From: Siphlonurus alternatus
Lineage: Eukaryota; Arthropoda; Insecta; Ephemeroptera; Siphlonuridae
DNA length: 64,000 nt
Assembly (NCBI GenBank): GCA_949825025.1
Contig: OX463780.1
Location: 20,292,356 to 20,356,355, forward strand
Direction: 5' to 3'
Below are positions 1 to 11,075 of this stretch, in pieces (within the stretch, counting starts at the first letter, position 1; every line of letters starts with the position of its first letter). The notes beneath the pieces were generated by a model. It did no database searches and was not told the origin of the DNA. It saw only the letters and a program-made list of their open reading frames with translations. A program made the position numbers and the translations under genes.

Positions 1-308
1 GTTCATGGATGACCTATCAATCATCTACATCAGCTGATAAAAATGGCAGCCAACATGAAAAATTATTTAGAGCTAGTGGATAGAAATATGTCCAGAACTC
101 CAGATTTTATGAAGATTTTCACATAAGTTTGGACAGATAAAATATTGTAAATAAGTTTCAATATATTAGCAATTATAATGCAACAAGCATCAAGTATTTT
201 CGATTTATTTTCAGCTACTGTATTTTTCTAGTGAAAAAACTGTTTTTTTTTTTTGTATTTTATTGGCAACATGGGTCGGAAGAATACAGGTCACGGGAAA
301 CTACATTC
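1..308. other. A+T-rich DNA, nothing identified
   Basis: No open frame, splice-bounded exon or repeat with a visible boundary was found here. It contains a poly-T run near 241-255. Confidence 0.5.
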
Positions 309-417
309 ACTATGTTTACATGACGGTGTTTAATGCGTATTCATTGACGACGCCTCATAAAAATAACATTATCCGTTGTCAACAAATATGCATTAAACAC
401 CGTCATGTAAACATAGT
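309..417. repeat. Small foldback with 28-bp perfect arms
   Basis: Bases 309-336 are the exact reverse complement of 390-417; each arm is 28 bp with no mismatch around a 53-bp spacer. If the outermost bases are read as ac-TA and TA-gt, a TA target duplication of a tiny Tc1/mariner-type MITE is possible. A single copy cannot prove that. Confidence 0.6.
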
Positions 418-871
418 AATTGTATTACTATGCCGGAGATGATTGACAGGTGTAAACTAAGATTTGAAAGACTGTAGCTCATTATTGCGGACCAGGGACG
501 ATATTATGCATAATGTATACATATGAGAAGAATTGTTTTCTTAAGGCTTACCCTGAGAAATTTTGTACGAAAAATTCGCTACAACAGATTTTCTTCAAAT
601 TAATTTGGTGGACTTACAACAATAGTCAAATTAGCTCTGAATTTTTTCGGAATTTTTTAACCGCTAGATTAATTACAATTAATTTATTTAAATGAGAATT
701 TTGTATCCTTCCAATGCTAAATTTGTTAATTAGCATTGCAAAAAAACTATGCAACAGATTCTTTTACTTTTTTTTTTTTTTTACTAAAACCAAATTTTTT
801 AAACTATTTTTCTGAATTGTTTTCATATATTTCGAACCGTGGCAGTCCGTGGCGATGATTGTTTTCCATAT
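418..871. other. A+T-rich spacer, no gene seen
   Basis: A 60-codon open frame at 513-695 has A+T-driven composition, no recognisable domain and no splice context, so it is not called. A poly-T run lies at about 769-782. Confidence 0.5.
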
Positions 872-1397
872 GTGATGAGTAGAGAGCGGAAAAAAGTCAC
901 ATTTTTTTTCGAAAATAGGCGCCTAAAAAGTCTACTTTTTTTTGGAAAATAGTCTTTAAAAAAGTCGCCTTTTTTTTGGAGTAGTCTACAAAAAGGCACC
1001 TTTTTTTAAGTAAAGGCAACAAATAGGCATTTTAAAAGTATTATTGATAAAAAAATATTTTTGTTAGTTTTATAAGTTAGATGGCATGTGTTTATAATAA
1101 AATTCTGATGTGTTTGTGAGTTTTATTTTTACTATATTTCTTTAGTAGTTTCACTAGTTTCTATTGACGATTTGTAGAAAATACATAGCTGAAATGCACG
1201 AAGAAGTGTCAAAAAGTCACAAAAAAGTCGCATTTTGCCAAAATAGTCGCAAAAACAAAAAGTAGTCTAAATAGTCATTTTTTTATAGGCTTATCTTAAT
1301 CCACTTCCGGAGATCGGTGGACATCCTAAATGACAACAAAATAGTCCTAATATGCACAAAAAGTCGAAATGACTTTTTTCCGCTCTCTAGTGATGAG
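872..1397. mobile_element. hAT-like non-autonomous element with 8-bp TSD
   Basis: The 8-bp direct repeat GTGATGAG occurs at 872-879 and 1390-1397. Between them a 510-bp element (880-1389) begins TAGAGAGCGGAAAAAAGTCA and ends with its exact reverse complement. An 8-bp duplication and TAGAG-type termini are hallmarks of hAT elements. The interior has no transposase frame but carries many dispersed AGTC/GACT motifs next to A or T runs (for example around 905-1010 and 1205-1275). These resemble the subterminal transposase-binding motifs of hAT elements. The near-identical termini suggest a fairly recent insertion. Confidence 0.85.
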
Positions 1398-1559
1398 AAA
1401 TGTGGCAACGCTCTCAAGGACTGTTGTCACCACCCCCTCCTAACAAATTATTCGCATTCCAATGCAAACAGTGTTGCCAGTATAGCCACGCCTCTTGACC
1501 TTGACAGACAAATTCTCAGGTTATACCTTAAATCAGAATGAATGTCTATGCTAAGCATG

Positions 1560-1840
1560 CGCAATGACCCCCTCTTCCCCCCTCAGGACCGGAGGGCCCT
1601 GTGCGGCCGAACTAGCTGCGCACTACCCTAGTGATGGCCCTGCATACGGCCTTTTACGCGTCCCAGCATTCGCTGAGGTGAGACGGAAGGAACCATAAAA
1701 AACCTGAGCCAGGACGGGCACCTCTACTTTAGTCAATGAATCAAGGTGATGTCCAAAGCCTGGGGAACCACATTCAAGTGCATCACTGCACCGGGTACAA
1801 AGTGAAATAAATTTACCCCAGGGAGAGAGCTAGCAAATAG
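1560..1840 (-). mobile_element. 5S-headed SINE, diverged partial copy
   Basis: Read on the minus strand, 1680-1840 aligns by eye with the body of the SINE at 34372-34786. Shared landmarks are GTGGTTCCCCAGGCTTTGGAC, then TCATTGAC, then CCTGGCTCAGGTTTTT. The segment at 1770-1840 (GTGCATCACTGCACC ... CCCAGGGAGAGAGC) matches the part next to the 5S head in the copy at 18230-18412. The 5S-like head itself is not recognisable here, so this copy is truncated or decayed. The G+C-rich piece at 1575-1680 may be its far 3' part. Confidence 0.6.
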
Positions 1841-1933
1841 AGCAAATCACCATGTAACATTTTATGCAGAATGCACATGCAAGCATACTGTGTAAGTATT
1901 ACAAAAATATGTGTATAGATAGAAGCATATTTT

Positions 1934-2110
1934 TTTTTTTTTTTTCTTTTTGCAGAAATGAATAGAGGGTACAAAGTTATTCTACTCGGATATTTTTCAG
2001 ATTTTTTAGAGACCGGAAACTATTTTTAAAGGTATGATACAGAAAAAGTGACGCCTCTAGACGCCTCTTTTTAATAAAAAGATAGGGACTAAAAGGGATG
2101 TGGGTTCAAA
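1934..2110. mobile_element. Partial copy of the GCAGAAATG foldback MITE
   Basis: It starts with TTTGCAGAAATGAATAGAGGGTAC and runs through TTTTTCAGATTTTTTAGAGACCGGAAACTATTTTTAAA in the same order as the full copies at 8325-8653 and 44742-45060, then a GACGCCTCT segment. The second arm is missing, so this is a truncated copy. Confidence 0.6.
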
Positions 2111-3501
<1,391 letters not shown>

Positions 3502-3664
3502 TACATATATCCATTATAAAAATCTGCATGGCATGCATTTTTTTTTATTTATTGATCGAGAAATTGTAATATATTAGCGAGGAATTAAATTAATTTAAAA
3601 TTTAATTATATTTAATTCCATCGCCAATTTTAACCCTCCCCCCCCCTCCAACTTTTAATAACAT

Positions 3665-4325
3665 TTTAAAGTAAAGTGCGCGCTAGAAAAAAAAGTTGAG
3701 TTAGTATTTTCTAAAAATAGTTCAAGTCGTCCTATATCAAACCAAAATTAAAAAAATCCTATCTCAAATAGGTTTGCCAGAAAAAAATTCCAAAGTCAGA
3801 GTGAACGCGTCGCTTAACATGGGGCCTTACCTGACAAAGACCCTCGAATATCTCGAAAAAATACACCGTTAGGTGGTATGAAAAAAATATAGTGATGTTC
3901 TATGACCCAAGCTTTAACCAAAAACCGCGCGATTAAAAAAAATTTCGCTCGAATCCATTTTTCCGTAAAAAAATAATAAAAAATCTTATGGGAATTAACA
4001 TGGTAGATTTTCTTGATTTTTTTACGGAAAAATGGATTCGAGAGAAATTTTTTTTTAATCGGTTTTTGGTTAAAGCTTGGGTCATAGAACATCACTATAT
4101 TTTTTTCATACCACCTAACCGTGTATTTTTTCGAGATATTCGAGGGTTTTTGTCAGGTTAAGGCCCCATGTTAAGCGACGCGTTCACTCTGACTTTGGAA
4201 TTTTTTTCTGGCAAACCTATTTGAGATAGAATTTTTTTAATTTTGGTTCGATATGGAGGACGACTTGAACTATTTTTAGAAAATACTACCTCAACTTTTT
4301 TTTCTAGCGCGCACTTTACTTTAAA
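3665..4325. mobile_element. Large foldback element, arms about 310 bp
   Basis: The sequence from TTTAAAGTAAAGTGCGCGCT at 3665 is repeated in reverse complement ending at 4325, with only scattered mismatches along about 310-bp arms. Internal landmarks seen in both arms include AACGCGTCGCTTAACATGGGG, TAGGTGGTATGAAAAAAATA and AAGCTTTAACCAAAAACC. The loop lies around 3976-4015. No coding frame is credible; a 93-codon frame at 3814-4095 just runs through the arms. No clear target duplication was found, so the transposon class is open. Confidence 0.8.
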
Positions 4326-4717
4326 GACACCTCAATTTTTAATTAACACTCAAAAGATTCGCGCGATCGAGCCATTCGAGCCTATAATATATATTATCTA
4401 TAATAGACATAATAGTATATAATATAATAGTAATATATTATTATATACTAGATATATTATATGTTTTACAATATATTTTTCGATCACCCATGGGCATATA
4501 TGGCATATATATGAAAATTTAGCTAATTAAATCATAATTAATTAACAGATTATTGTATAAATAATCTGGATCAACTATAGCAATCTCAGCATGAATATAT
4601 CTTTTCCTAATTTCCTCTTCTCTAAATTAATTTAGACTCTAAATTATTTTTACCACTATAAGAATTGCGCCCTGCTCTTTTTTCCTCCTCAATTTTTACT
4701 ATAATATGCATTATATC

Positions 4718-4761
<44 letters not shown>

Positions 4762-5455
4762 TATTTTAAAAGCTATAGCTTATAGCTATACCAGTACGTG
4801 TATATATTTATATATATACACAACTTTTTGTTAGGTAAATCTATAATATAATTCTGTTCAAATAATAAAGAAAACTGCATGATATCAGATATGCGTACAG
4901 AGTGTAAAGAGCGGTGCAATATATAGTGTGCAGTGTGAAGCAGTTATAGGCAGCCAGCAATAATCATCTATGTGTGTAACAAGCAATATAATGGAGGCAA
5001 ACACTGTGGGCTGCATGCCTCCAACTTAACACAAAAGTTACTGATCAAGCATGAGACACCTGGCTATTACTTTTGAGTTAAAAGAAATCCTTCATTCTGT
5101 TTGGCCACCGCATGTACGGCAGCTAACAAAAATGTCCTATTTCTTTTTCAGCACAGCAGGCATCTTATGCTTTTAAGGCTGCAAATATAAGTACATCATA
5201 ACTATTAAGATTGACAGTTTACACTTGATATTTGTCAATAAGATTCACATAAGGAATGCTCTAAAAATCAAATAATCAAAGAAGACAAATTTTCTAATAA
5301 ATCATACTATTTATTTCCATTTTTTTAATATATTTTTAAAGAACACTAATAACTTACTCATTATCCATGCGAACATTAGTAAATGATTGCATGCATACCA
5401 CTCAACCTCAAAACTCCACATAAGGTTATAAAATAAGAACAATTAATGCTTTGTC
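4326..5455. other. A+T-rich intergenic DNA
   Basis: It holds a short (TA)n tract near 4718-4756. No gene or bounded repeat was identified. Confidence 0.45.
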
Positions 5456-6233
5456 ATTTTTTTTTTTTTTTTTTTTTTTTGGTTGGTTTACGTCTCTGGC
5501 GTTATTTTGATTCTCACGGCATGGCCATGCTTATCAAATAATAATTAATAATAAAAAAAAAACTTGTATGGATACATTAAATATTTTTACAATATTATAC
5601 TTCTAAAATAAAAATATCAATTAATAATAATAATGTGTGTAAAAAGAAATGCAATGTATATATTTTCCTTTTACAAATTTCTTTTAAATAAGGTACACAC
5701 ATAATAATGTAGGTACAAACAGTTATTTTTTAATTCAATATACATACAAATTAAGTTAAAAAATACTGGTATCAGTAGAAATAAGTTTTAAGAGAGAAAA
5801 AAAAAATTAAACTCACATCACACAACCCAATATTAGTAAAAAAATGAGATGTTCTATTATATGTTTCAGACCACTCTCTTTTAATATTTTGGTGTATTGT
5901 CGTAACACCAACTAGCAAAAATTGTTTGTTTGTTTTTTACATTTTTTTTTCCGTTTTCTTTTTGTACCTGTCTAAACCCATTTACGTTCATTAGTTCATA
6001 CTTGTATATTGTATGTTAAGGCTGCGTTACCGACCGACACATGATTATTTAACATGGGCTCGGACGGGTTGTCCCATGGCGCAGTTGATGATATAATCAC
6101 ACATTTAAAACAAGCACAATATATATAACTGAGTCAACATGACAGTCTGTTTTTACAACTAAATAATTGTGAATTTGGTCCTGTGCAATAGAAACCATTA
6201 CGGCTTGATGATCTTATAAGATCTTCTTAACAC
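5456..6233 (-). other. Probable 3' UTR and flank of the zinc-finger gene
   Basis: This lies directly downstream of the zinc-finger stop codon on the minus strand. Candidate ATTAAA-type polyadenylation hexamers (TTTAAT on the plus strand) occur near 5728-5735 and 5879-5885, but none can be chosen. A poly-T run occupies about 5458-5480. Confidence 0.35.
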
Positions 6234-7715
6234 TCAAGGGATCGGAATCAGTTTTAATGGATCTTCAGATGATTCCTCGACGGGGTTATCAACTTGTTGG
6301 ATAATGTCAATTTTAATTTGCTGGTTCATTTCAGACTTAACACGTTTTGCCAGATGGCTACGTGAATGTTTACGTAGATGATCTTTACGGTAAAATCCTT
6401 TACCACATTCAGGACATACATGAGTTTTTTCTCCTGAATGAATAACAAAATGAAGGTTCAAATGCTCTTTACGTTTAAATCCTTTCATGCAAACAGAGCA
6501 TATAAAAGGCCGTTCTGGGTTATGACCTTGCTTATGACGGTCCAAATGCTCCTTACGCTTCAGTCCTGCTCCACAAATGTCACAGATGAAGCGTCTCTCG
6601 ATTTTGTGAGCCACAAGATGTTGCTCGAGTAGATCTTTATCTGGGTATGCCATGTGGCACTCTGGGCAGCAGAAGAGGGTGGTTCCATCCAGTGCGGTAG
6701 TAAGCTGCACTTGTCCAGGCCGCATGCGAGGCTGTTTCACTGCCTTTTTGCCTTTCTTCTTGGGCTTCTTGCTCTTGGTGGTGACACCCTCTTCCGTGGG
6801 GGGATCTTCCGTTGCCTCCTCGGGCTCTGGGGCCGTGGTCACCACAATAGGCTGGTGTGCAGGTGGCAGTGTCACGGTGCAGGCCTCCCCACTATTCTCC
6901 TTTTTGATACTCTCTGCTGAGAACTTGAGGAAGTGGTGTAGACTTAAAGGCAAAGTGGAAGCAGGTAAACGAGCCAAATAATCAGCAACAGTTGATCCAG
7001 GAGTGGCAAGACTTTGCCACGTAGCAGGCATGGTTGTAGTTAATGTTTGTCCTTGGAAATCAATCTCACTCGAACTTGTTCCACGATCTTCTTTATCTTG
7101 ACCATCACCCTCTCTTTTAATAATTACTTCTTTAATTTGTGAACCTTTTTCTGCTTCTGAACCTGAAGGTGCAGCAACTACTAAAGTAGCACATAAATCT
7201 TGTGCTTGTATTTCTACAGGGTAACATTGAGTCTGCTGATGTTTACCATCTGAATTACCATCTAAGTCTGCTGGGTATGCCACAGTAAGGACTGTTGCTC
7301 CTACTGGTGAAGTCATTTGGGAAAAGTGCTGCATGGACACTGGGGTGACGTTGTACTTGATACCACCATGGTTGAGGACCTGAACCGTGGCAGTTTGCTG
7401 CAAGTTTTGAGCCTGCACAGTCGTCGTACCGTGGCCATGGTGCTGCTGGGACTGCGTTGTTTGAACGTCAGCCAGACGTGCAGTGTACTTGCCCATGTTG
7501 ACGGGCACCGTGATCAGAGTTTGATTCGTCAGAGTCGTTCCTTGGCTCACAAGGTCATGGGGACGAAGGTAGTGGATCCCTCCATCGCCCCCACTCACGA
7601 CAACTGTACCAGGAGCCACCGTCGTTGCCTGCCCGCTTGCATTGGCAAACTTAGCAGTAAACTGATGAACAGGGATGGAGCCCGTGAACGGACCCGTAAA
7701 TGGCGTGAAGTTCAT
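6234..7715 (-). CDS. C2H2 zinc-finger protein, four fingers, terminal exon
   Basis: Likely a nuclear DNA-binding transcription factor; the target is unknown. The 493-residue frame has a Ser/Thr/Gln/Val-rich N-terminal two thirds without a recognised domain. A basic patch at about 314-335 (KSKKPKKKGKKAVKQPR) could serve as a nuclear localisation signal. Four C2H2 fingers follow at about 348-370, 376-398, 404-426 and 432-454, each C-X2-C-X12-H-X3-H. Fingers 2-4 share a KRKEHL or RKDHL helix. The 3-4 linker, SGEKT, is near the canonical TGEKP. An acidic tail ends in PLKLIPIP. The first ATG is at 7713-7715, but the frame stays open upstream to a splice acceptor at 7732/7733, so the true start may lie in an upstream exon. 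The overlapping plus-strand frames are shadows. I do not recognise a named orthologue. Confidence 0.9.
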   Translation of the reverse strand: MNFTPFTGPFTGSIPVHQFTAKFANASGQATTVAPGTVVVSGGDGGIHYLRPHDLVSQGTTLTNQTLITVPVNMGKYTARLADVQTTQSQQHHGHGTTTVQAQNLQQTATVQVLNHGGIKYNVTPVSMQHFSQMTSPVGATVLTVAYPADLDGNSDGKHQQTQCYPVEIQAQDLCATLVVAAPSGSEAEKGSQIKEVIIKREGDGQDKEDRGTSSSEIDFQGQTLTTTMPATWQSLATPGSTVADYLARLPASTLPLSLHHFLKFSAESIKKENSGEACTVTLPPAHQPIVVTTAPEPEEATEDPPTEEGVTTKSKKPKKKGKKAVKQPRMRPGQVQLTTALDGTTLFCCPECHMAYPDKDLLEQHLVAHKIERRFICDICGAGLKRKEHLDRHKQGHNPERPFICSVCMKGFKRKEHLNLHFVIHSGEKTHVCPECGKGFYRKDHLRKHSRSHLAKRVKSEMNQQIKIDIIQQVDNPVEESSEDPLKLIPIP

Positions 7716-7747
7716 GGTACTCCACTGAGCTTCTGCAATAAAAAAAA
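7716..7747 (-). other. Splice acceptor of the zinc-finger terminal exon
   Basis: Reading the minus strand, a pyrimidine-rich run ends in TTATTGCAG at 7733-7741, directly before exon bases 7732-7716. Those 17 bases are open in the zinc-finger frame (AA|GCT CAG TGG AGT ACC|ATG), so an upstream exon could add coding sequence in phase 2. Confidence 0.7.
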
Positions 7748-8324
7748 ATAAAACAAAGTTAGAGCAAGTTAAGGATAAAAAGAAGATATAATGAGATTAT
7801 TTTCTAACAGTTAACTAACTGTTAGGAAGAGTCTAATTATAACTTATCGTTCTACTGGGAAAATATTGCAAGGATCACTTTTCAAATCTGTGCCTACTTT
7901 CCAGCTTAAATGATGGGTGTCAATAACAAAAATATATCACAATACAAGTAAATTAAATTGACAGATAAAAATAATAAATTCACGGTACATTTTTTCCTCC
8001 TTATCTTACAAATTGAAGGTAAAACATGAAATTTTGAGAGCACTTCCTTCAAGATTCTTTCTAAATTTTAAAAACAGGAGGTCTTGTATAAAATACATTA
8101 TAAATTTAGCAGACTGCTATATTGCAGTATAAATAAAATATTATACATGCAGCATAATATTTGCTGCAAATATTATGCAATACCATGATGGATGGCAACA
8201 AGGCAATAACTCCAAGGGGCAGTTACCTTTTTGTTCAATCTACTTCATTAAAATCTAAGTATCCTAACTTTGCATGCACTTCAGTGTACAATATCAAAGA
8301 CCATACAAGATGTCAGAACTTATA
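7733..8324 (-). other. Probable intron of the zinc-finger gene
   Basis: A+T-rich DNA upstream of the acceptor. No further coding exon of the zinc-finger gene could be identified. Confidence 0.4.
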
Positions 8325-8653
8325 ATGGTCAACATACATGAAGAAAATTTATTGCAGAATGAATAGAGGGTACCAAATTATGCTACTCTGAATTTTTTCA
8401 GATTTTTTTGAGTCCCGGAACTATTTTTAAATAATTATTGAAAGTTCTGTGATGTCAGTTGGCACCCCTGAATCCTTAATAAAAAGGATAGAGACTGGAC
8501 GCCTATTGACGCCTCTAGGGGGCGAGGCCGCACTTTCAATAATTATTTAAAAATAGTTCTGGGTCTCAAAAAAAGCTGAAAAAATTCAGAGTAGCATAAT
8601 TTGGTACCCTCTATACATTTCTGCAATAAAATTTTTTCATGCATGCTGTCCAT
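8325..8653. mobile_element. Foldback MITE, full-length copy
   Basis: Arms read inward from ATGGTCAACATACATGAAG at 8325 and from the matching right end at 8653. Both contain TTTATTGCAG, a GAGGGTACC block, a TTCAGATTTTTTTGAG block and AACTATTTTTAAATAATTAT. The centre holds GACGCC-rich DNA. The left flank is TA and the right flank TG, compatible with a decayed TA duplication. It has no coding capacity. The same family occurs at 1934, 10759, 18413, 32791 and 44742. It lies in the presumed intron or 5' flank of the zinc-finger gene. Confidence 0.85.
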
Positions 8654-9626
8654 TGGCAATTTCTAGTGAAAAATAAAAGAAAAGGCAGTTCAGATTGGCC
8701 TTAATGACAAACATTCAAATGACATTGACCGAGCTCATGCACCATCATTAGGGAATGTGCTGTATTTTTTTTTTTTTTTTTTACTAGAAAATCTGGATGT
8801 CTTGTATGGTCTTTGGTACAGCCATCACACCAGAAATATGCCTCACCACTAGATGGCTGTAGCGTCCCTGTATTGTTCCAACAATACATCAACGGTACGT
8901 CCATCTGGTGGTCACTCGTAGTCTGTCGGGTGACGGCTGTACAATATTATTCACCTTTCTAAATAAATTTACACAAAATTACTACCGTACTATGAATATT
9001 GAGATTTTAAGTACAGTATTGACAGTAATACACTTTTTGCATGAATCATGAATGCACTTGAGTTTAAAGGAAAGCTATACATTCAAATAACTTTTGAAAT
9101 ATTTTAAAAATTTAATCATAAAATAAACATGCAAGTTGAATCAACAACGATAAAAAAATTAAACAAGCAATGACAGGAATTGGGATAAAAATAGCAAGAT
9201 TATTACAATTTTTTGTTGCTGTTGTGATAAAAGCTGAGAGTCCTTCATGTAACCATGTAACAATAAACTAAAATTAATATTGTACTGTTGATTTGTATAT
9301 TTACCATGCATACCTTCTATTATGGGCTCAATGATGAGACTGTTTTTATCGCAGGTCAAATGACCTCCGAAACCACACACTGAAATCAGAAAAAGAAGAA
9401 AAATAATAATTAAAAAACAAAAACAACAACTTTTAAGATCCTTAAATATTAAATCAAAAATACAGAACTCATATGCATTGATGACTCTGTTCTGCCAAAT
9501 TCTCACGACATAAAAATCAGCTTAATTTATACTTAGGTAGTACAAGCAAATGCCTAGCTGTTCAATAACAATGTTTGAAACAAAGATCTATGATCTATGA
9601 AGTTTAGCTATGGTCAGAAGAACATC
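8654..9626. other. A+T-rich DNA with a weak hairpin
   Basis: Around 8838-8905, ACCACTAGATGG faces CCATCTGGTGGT, a weak hairpin related to the one at 9627-9704. A 16-bp inverted match (CAAAGACCATACAAGA at about 8295-8310 against 8797-8812) encloses the MITE at 8325, so the MITE may sit inside an older element. No gene seen. Confidence 0.4.
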
Positions 9627-9704
9627 CTTCACCTACAGATGGCTGTAGCATCTTAAACAATACATTGGCACTTGACACTTCAGACATCTGTTGGTGAAGG
9701 AAGT
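9627..9704. repeat. Imperfect hairpin, 21-bp arms
   Basis: TCCTTCACCTACAGATGGCTG faces CAGACATCTGTTGGTGAAGGA. It shares AGATGGCTGTAGC with the hairpin near 8850, so both may be remnants of one small family. Confidence 0.5.
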
Positions 9705-10263
9705 TACAGCTATCTGTGGTGATACCTGTGCAACAACCCTATTTTACAACAATTTTATTGCCATTACATGTCAGGTCAGTATAAAGCAGAATGTAATTCA
9801 TGCAGATAATCACAGTTTTAATTTATCAAATTGTAATAGCATTAAAACTATTCACCACGTACTATAAAAAAATAGAGAAATGATCAATTCAACAGAGCAA
9901 ATAACAAAAAAAAAAAAAAAAAAAAAATGTGATACTGCCAAAAACCTTGTTCAAATAAATAAACAAATGACTAGCAGTTTCAGTCTTGTCCTCATTTTTT
10001 TGTAAACAAAGTATCCTACTGTATCGTTGAGTAATGCCTACCCAGTAAAGGGACAGTCAGTTGTTGATTTACATGTTACCTTAGTTATGGAAAATGACTG
10101 TTAATTAAAAAAGGATGTAGGTTATTAATGTGTAAAATATTTAAAACAATGGTTTGTTCCAACCTTAGAGTGCAGAGGATTTTTTTTTTTTTTTTTTTTT
10201 TTTTATCAATGTTAATGGCAAACACAATGCTTTTCAATGTGCAGCAATATATTTATACAATAT

Positions 10264-10632
10264 ATTATCAGAAACCATTAGAGATCTCTTCTTTAGCAAC
10301 TCCCTTCAGCTGTGGAGCTAGCGAGAGCCAGGCTCTACCATATGGAGCTGGCTGCATGGCCTGGGATGTCCCAAATACGCTATACTAAGGTTCATATTCA
10401 ACTTGGTTTTTGTCAGAAACGCTCGGTTATCCTTCAGCTCGGCTTGGCCAGTGAAGTTCTTTATTAACAAACACATCAATGACTGAAGACGTTACAAACA
10501 GACGAAAACCAAGTTAAATGTGAACCAGAGTATACACTAGCGACACCAAGCTCACACCCTTTTAAAGCTCTGGTGCTGCTGTCAATTTCCTGGCCATAAG
10601 ATACAAAGGTCTCTAATGGTCTCTGGTTTATT
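10264..10632. repeat. Diverged long inverted repeat
   Basis: CCATTAGAGATCT near 10275 faces AGACCATTAGAGACC (reverse complement) near 10610. The inner segments GGTTCATATTCAACTTGG (10389) and CCAAGTTAAATGTGAACC (10509) also pair. The arms are about 140 bp with many mismatches, and the middle of each arm no longer aligns well. This looks like an old foldback or TIR element; open frames through it are not credible genes. Confidence 0.5.
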
Positions 10633-10758
10633 ATGTAATTCAAATTTGTCAATGAACAATTTTTGTCTATAAGGACAACAACTATGTATATATTATGCTC
10701 TGTTCCAATTACTCCATCCCACTCTATTTTACTAACCATGTATGGAATGAACTAACCA

Positions 10759-11075
10759 ATGAGATATTAGAATGTGAAAATTTTAGTGGCTTAATCGAAA
10801 GAAGGGGTAAAAATATGATACTGTAAATTTTTTCAGATTTTTCTGAGACCGGGAACTATTTTCAAAAAATTATTGAAGTCTATTTTGATGACGTCACGGG
10901 CGGCACTCCTTAAGAAAAATGATAGGTGGCACTGCCTATGACGTCATAAAATAGACATTCAATGATTTTTTAAAAATAGTTCCCGGTCTCAGAAAAATCT
11001 GAAAAATTCACAGTACCATATTTTTACCCCTTCTTTCGATTAAGCCACTAAAATTTTCACATTCTAATATCTCAT
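10759..11075. mobile_element. Foldback MITE, ATGAGATATTAG subfamily
   Basis: The ends ATGAGATATTAGAATGTG and its reverse complement match exactly, and both arms continue through TAGTGGCTTAATCGAAAGAA and GGGGTAAAAATATG. The inner part carries the core shared with the GCAGAAATG subfamily (TTTTTCAGATTTTTCTGAGACC, AACTATTTT, AAAAATTATTGAA). GATGACGTCACGGGCGGCAC faces CACTGCCTATGACGTCAT at the centre. It has no coding sequence. The nearly identical relative at 32791-33124 shows family membership. Confidence 0.85.

Noticed and set aside
6438..7751. Plus-strand frames opposite the zinc-finger gene
   Set aside because: Antisense shadows of the coding exon; their composition follows the minus-strand codons.
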